Below, piece after piece: positions 61,100 to 64,000 of a stretch of DNA of 64,000 bases. Source of the stretch: Halichondria panicea. Lineage: Eukaryota; Porifera; Demospongiae; Suberitida; Halichondriidae. The stretch covers positions 8,447,725 to 8,511,724 of the forward strand of contig NC_087378.1 in assembly GCF_963675165.1 (NCBI RefSeq), in the 5' to 3' direction. Below the pieces are notes generated by a model. It saw nothing but the letters and a program-made list of their open reading frames with translations. It searched no databases and was not told the DNA's origin. Position 1 is the stretch's first letter, and each line of letters starts with the position of its first letter. The position numbers and the translations under genes were made by a program.

Positions 61100-62298
61100 A
61101 CACAGAGTCACTTAACACACACCCACACCTTAGTGATCTCTATGTCCTTGAGGGGGACCCACTCTGGCCCAGAGTCTCCAGTCCCTTCATCTGGTCCACT
61201 GTGCCTCATGTGTTCAACAACAGACTTTGTGATGACAGCCACATCCAGCCCAGCTGCAGTCCCTAGCTCTAAACACTCGCGCTGATCAGCCGGATCATCA
61301 ATGCCTGTAAGAGATCACATGACATGCTATTAATATCACATGACCTACCTTCAAGGAGCGAGGCATAACATGTGATCTGGAGGAGGTGTGGCAGTCTGAC
61401 AGTGTAGACAGCTACACACGTATGGAACTTGTCCTCTATCAGACCCTGTAGTGATAACAACGCATGTACTGGTCAATCTAATCAAGGTGACGCTAAATGT
61501 TGCAAGAATATACATGTCTAGAATTAAACAATGAACTTACAATAATAAATATATGATGAGTGAATTAATTATTTGTGTGTGTAATACCTTGACATAGGCC
61601 TGTATAATATCACTGCAACGCTCATCCTGTATAATGGGGGGGGGGCGTGAGAGGGGGGCATGAGAGGGGGGGCATGAGAGGGGGGCATGAGAGGGGCACA
61701 CTGGGGTAGAGCCTTACCTCTGTGTCCACTTGACCAAGGGCTTGGGCTAACAGTGTTAGGTGAGTCTGTGGTAGTGGATGAGTGACTAACTTGTCAGACA
61801 CACTGAATGGTTTACCATGAATCTCAGCAGATAGAGGTTAGGGTTGTCCCCCAGCCAGCCATGCATGGCAGTCACCATGCCTGCAGCAGCAAGGGTTAAT
61901 ATGTGCCACGTCATGTGCAAATACTCACCATCTAGGTTTCCTAAAATGATGAACTTCTGGACAACATGAAATGGATTCCTACTTTGTTTCAACACCATCT
62001 GTAGGATGTCATGGACAATGGTGTATTATTACACACACAATCTCTTACAGCATTGGGACTGGCTTCAATCTCTTGAAAGATGAGCTCTGGAGCCAAGCTG
62101 TGGTGGGGTCAAAGGTGACAGCAATCGTAAGGTCATTGACCACTCACATAGCATTCCAATAATCAGATGGTAGGGGAACTTGTGGCAGGCCAGTGGACGG
62201 ATTAGCTGCTCTTAGTCTGCGCTCTGTCAGTACATCCACTGCTCCCTTGAAGTATGCCCACACACTGTCAAGCCAACTCGTGCAGGCAGGCAGAATCT
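58216..62298 (-). CDS. NUP107: NUP107 nuclear pore subunit (5' part missing)
   Basis: Scaffold nucleoporin of the Y (NUP107-160) complex. The clear exons from 62298 down give [67 protein letters not shown], the [20 protein letters not shown] exon, [157 protein letters not shown] and the end [13 protein letters not shown] (stop 58216-58218). All run in the order of the C-terminal half of human NUP107. A possible upstream exon at 63955-64000 reads KFKGENPRENCFRDW, faintly like the GNPxRxxW region, so the gene probably continues beyond the window. Introns carry copy D of the VNTR element and a G-rich array. Confidence 0.93.
58690..59522 (+). mobile_element. VNTR-bearing TIR element, copy D (NUP107 intron)
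   Basis: Largest copy. Left flank GTACTTGAAAATGCAAACGT and CAGAGAAAACATAAGTC; about 17 repeat units, first 45-46 bp (with GCTACAGTGGTACACAGTGG variants), then a run of shortened 39-bp units (CACTAGTCTACACAGTGGGA); right flank CTGCAGGTCAATTAGAGTAG and end GCTTATTTCAAGTGAGGTAA. The left and right ends are imperfect inverted repeats (CACTTGAAAT / ATTTCAAGTG). Confidence 0.85.
60060..60565. repeat. G-rich 20-28-bp array in NUP107 intron
   Basis: About 23 copies of TTCATACAGAGAGAGGGGGG with variable G tracts (up to about 10). It lies upstream, in transcript order, of the KLKQYE side and between NUP107 exons. Spurious open frames run through it. Confidence 0.92.
61630..61695. repeat. G-rich short tandem repeat
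   Basis: About four copies of GAGAGGGGGGCAT in a NUP107 intron next to the exon encoding [13 protein letters not shown]. Confidence 0.85.
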
Positions 62299-63954
62299 GA
62301 GGGAGGGTATGTACACACATGCAAGTAGAGCCCACCCTTTTGTATGCAAATCCCTTACAGAAATGCAATGAGTGTGACACGTGTGTGGCACATATCAGTT
62401 GCACGCATATACTCTCATAGCACACACTTCTGACATGTATGCCACACGTGTGCTACACTTCAGAATTTCGCACTCAAGCGTGGTACAAGTGCAGGAGGAG
62501 AGTAACATAAAAGCTGTACTAAGAGTGCCCCATGAATGTACTGTGAATGCAGTCTGCACACGTGCTGCTCTTATTGTATGCACGCGTACTGCACCTATGT
62601 ATTGCTTGTGTGTGGCATACGTGTATGGTATGCATGCCACACACATGTCACACGTGTGCATAACGTGTGTGATGCTTTTGTCTCACACCTATGCTTCCAG
62701 ATTGCTACATACATGTAGCACGTGTGCTGCTTGCTTTATGCACGTATGATGCCCTTGCCATTGTTACCATGGAAACTTAAGATATCGTCTATCCAATATA
62801 AAACTGCAGCATACAGTAGATCACATTATATACAGGACTTGTGCTATATATACTTAGACTACATTACATCATCTGTAATTGATCTGATTGGCTAAAAACA
62901 GTAGATTACATGGAAGCATAATCTACAAGAAGGTACTTATTCTACAGGAAATGGGCGCATATTCTACAGGAAGTGGACACATATTCTACAGGAAATGGAC
63001 ACATATTCTACAGGAAGTGACAAATAATTTGCAGGAAGTTCTCAAAAGTTGAAATGAAATTTTTAGTGAAAGTGACAAGAAGATGACAAAACATTATAAA
63101 AACACAGAATGCAATAGTTTGTTCAGTCAATATCCATTCTTTCCATGTCCACTGTTGCTTTGTATTGCTTTTTCCAGTTGGGCATGGGCAAGGGGGGCCA
63201 GGAAGCATCAAAAACACTTTAGCAGTCGCTTGACACTTTCTATTGAGTTTTTTAAGGTTCCATGCCGGTCCAGTCTGCTCTATACCCCCTCCACTCCACC
63301 ACAGAGCTTCATTCTTCTTCTTGTAGTGTTACAGTCAGTTCTAGCATAGTTTTAGGTTCTTTTTACTTGTCTGTTCTTTCCAGTATCTTCAAGAAGCGTT
63401 TCACAAGCTTTACTAAGTTTTTTCATTGTTTTGAAGCCGTCTTCTTATCTTTTTCTGTCAACTGGTGTCTCTCACAGCTCTCCAGCTCGCACAAATTCAA
63501 TTTCTGTTGCTACGCACCAAACCTGGCTTTTTATAACCACGCCTCGCGCATGCGCAATGAAGTCCAAGTTAGATAGACCACACCCACTTGTAGAATATGC
63601 GTCTTAGTAACCGCCTTGGTTACGGTTAGATTCCCTCGGCTTTGCGCCTCGGGCTAACCGCAACCGCGGAGGTTACATAGACGCATATTCTACTCTTAGG
63701 TGTAGTCTATCCTATACTTGTTCTTTTCCTAGTTCTCCAACCTCTGTTGCATAAGAAGTACATAGGCGTTTTCTTTTAGCTTTGCTTGCAGCTTGAAAAT
63801 GTTCTTTTTACCTACATTAGAAAATAATGTGAATACTACACTTCCTTGTACCAGGAGTGTATAAGGACTCCTGCTTGTACATATACTAATGTACTAGTTT
63901 TAACCACTACAGAAATAGAACCAACAGACTGACTACTTAGTATGTAAACAACTC
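62299..63954. other. repeat-rich interval upstream of the visible NUP107 exons
   Basis: No exon can be supported. 62370-62760 is rich in imperfect CACACGTGTG/GCATGC motifs. 62947-63031 has about four 22-bp units (GGAAATGGACACATATTCTA CA). 63590-63693 is a foldback hairpin. It is probably an expanded NUP107 intron with insertions. Confidence 0.5.
63590..63693. mobile_element. 104-bp foldback hairpin
   Basis: Left arm GTAGAATATGCGTCTTAGTA and right arm reverse-complementing to GTAGAATATGCGTCTATGTA, with a nested inner palindrome (CGGTTAG ... CTAACCG) and a GC-rich loop CCTCGGCTTTGCGCCTCGGG. The sequence GCGCATATTCTAC also occurs in the tandem array at 62960, hinting that both belong to one larger element. 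Confidence 0.7.
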
Positions 63955-64000
63955 ACCAATCTCTAAAACAGTTTTCTCTGGGATTTTCTCCTTTGAACTT

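Overview
This window is nuclear DNA of an animal. The genes are split by many short GT-AG introns and packed a few hundred bases apart. Introns and spacers are full of (CA)n/(TG)n microsatellites, minisatellites and small inverted-repeat elements. The gene set (COP1, LIN54, RAB24, CHMP3, LETM1, a GRK4/5/6-type kinase, an Msx-class homeobox gene) is metazoan. The rather diverged Msx homeodomain, the compact layout and a novel Ig/FN3 receptor suggest an early-branching animal, most likely a sponge (inference, not proven).

Layout. 1-4.7 kb: no convincing gene; repeats including a perfect 68-bp inverted repeat. 4.7-4.9 kb: a decayed POLR2K-like copy. 5.2-8.0 kb (-): FIRRM/C1orf112-like. 8.1-10.3 kb (+): COP1. 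10.5-12.5 kb (-): helical protein with an N-terminal SUMO-interacting motif, candidate SIMC1/SLF2. 12.7-16.3 kb (+): MFSD10. 16.6-17.9 kb (+): Rolling-stone-like membrane protein. 18.2-20.3 kb (+): Msx. 22.1-26.7 kb (+): ACOX3. 26.9-31.3 kb (-): membrane-anchored GH31 alpha-glucosidase. 32.2-33.8 kb (-): SIL1. 33.8-34.5 kb (+): TXNL4B. 34.7-40.5 kb (-): Ig/FN3 receptor. 40.9-43.3 kb (-): LIN54. 43.6-44.8 kb (+): CHMP3. 45.1-46.6 kb (-): RAB24. 46.8-51.2 kb (+): LETM1. 51.3-53.4 kb (-): GT92 glycosyltransferase. 54.0-58.0 kb (-): GRK4/5/6. 58.2-64 kb (-): NUP107, 5' part probably outside.

The genes do not form one pathway. The notable thing is their company. In human, MSX1, MFSD10, GRK4, LETM1 and ACOX3 all lie on 4p16, while MSX2, RAB24, GRK6 and SIMC1 lie on 5q35: two of the paralogous regions derived from the ancestral NK-homeobox neighbourhood. 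The window therefore looks like an unduplicated version of that neighbourhood. FIRRM and COP1, adjacent here, are also near each other in human (1q24-q25).

The second notable theme is tandem repeats built around splice sites. In the GH31, SIL1, RAB24 and receptor genes the repeat unit carries the 3' splice acceptor, sometimes with the first coding bases of the exon; in the GH31 gene the donor of the same intron is repeated too. A third is a dispersed terminal-inverted-repeat element with an internal 45-bp VNTR, present in introns of ACOX3, LETM1, GRK and NUP107 with about 1 to 17 units. Five gene pairs are head to head with short shared promoter intervals.
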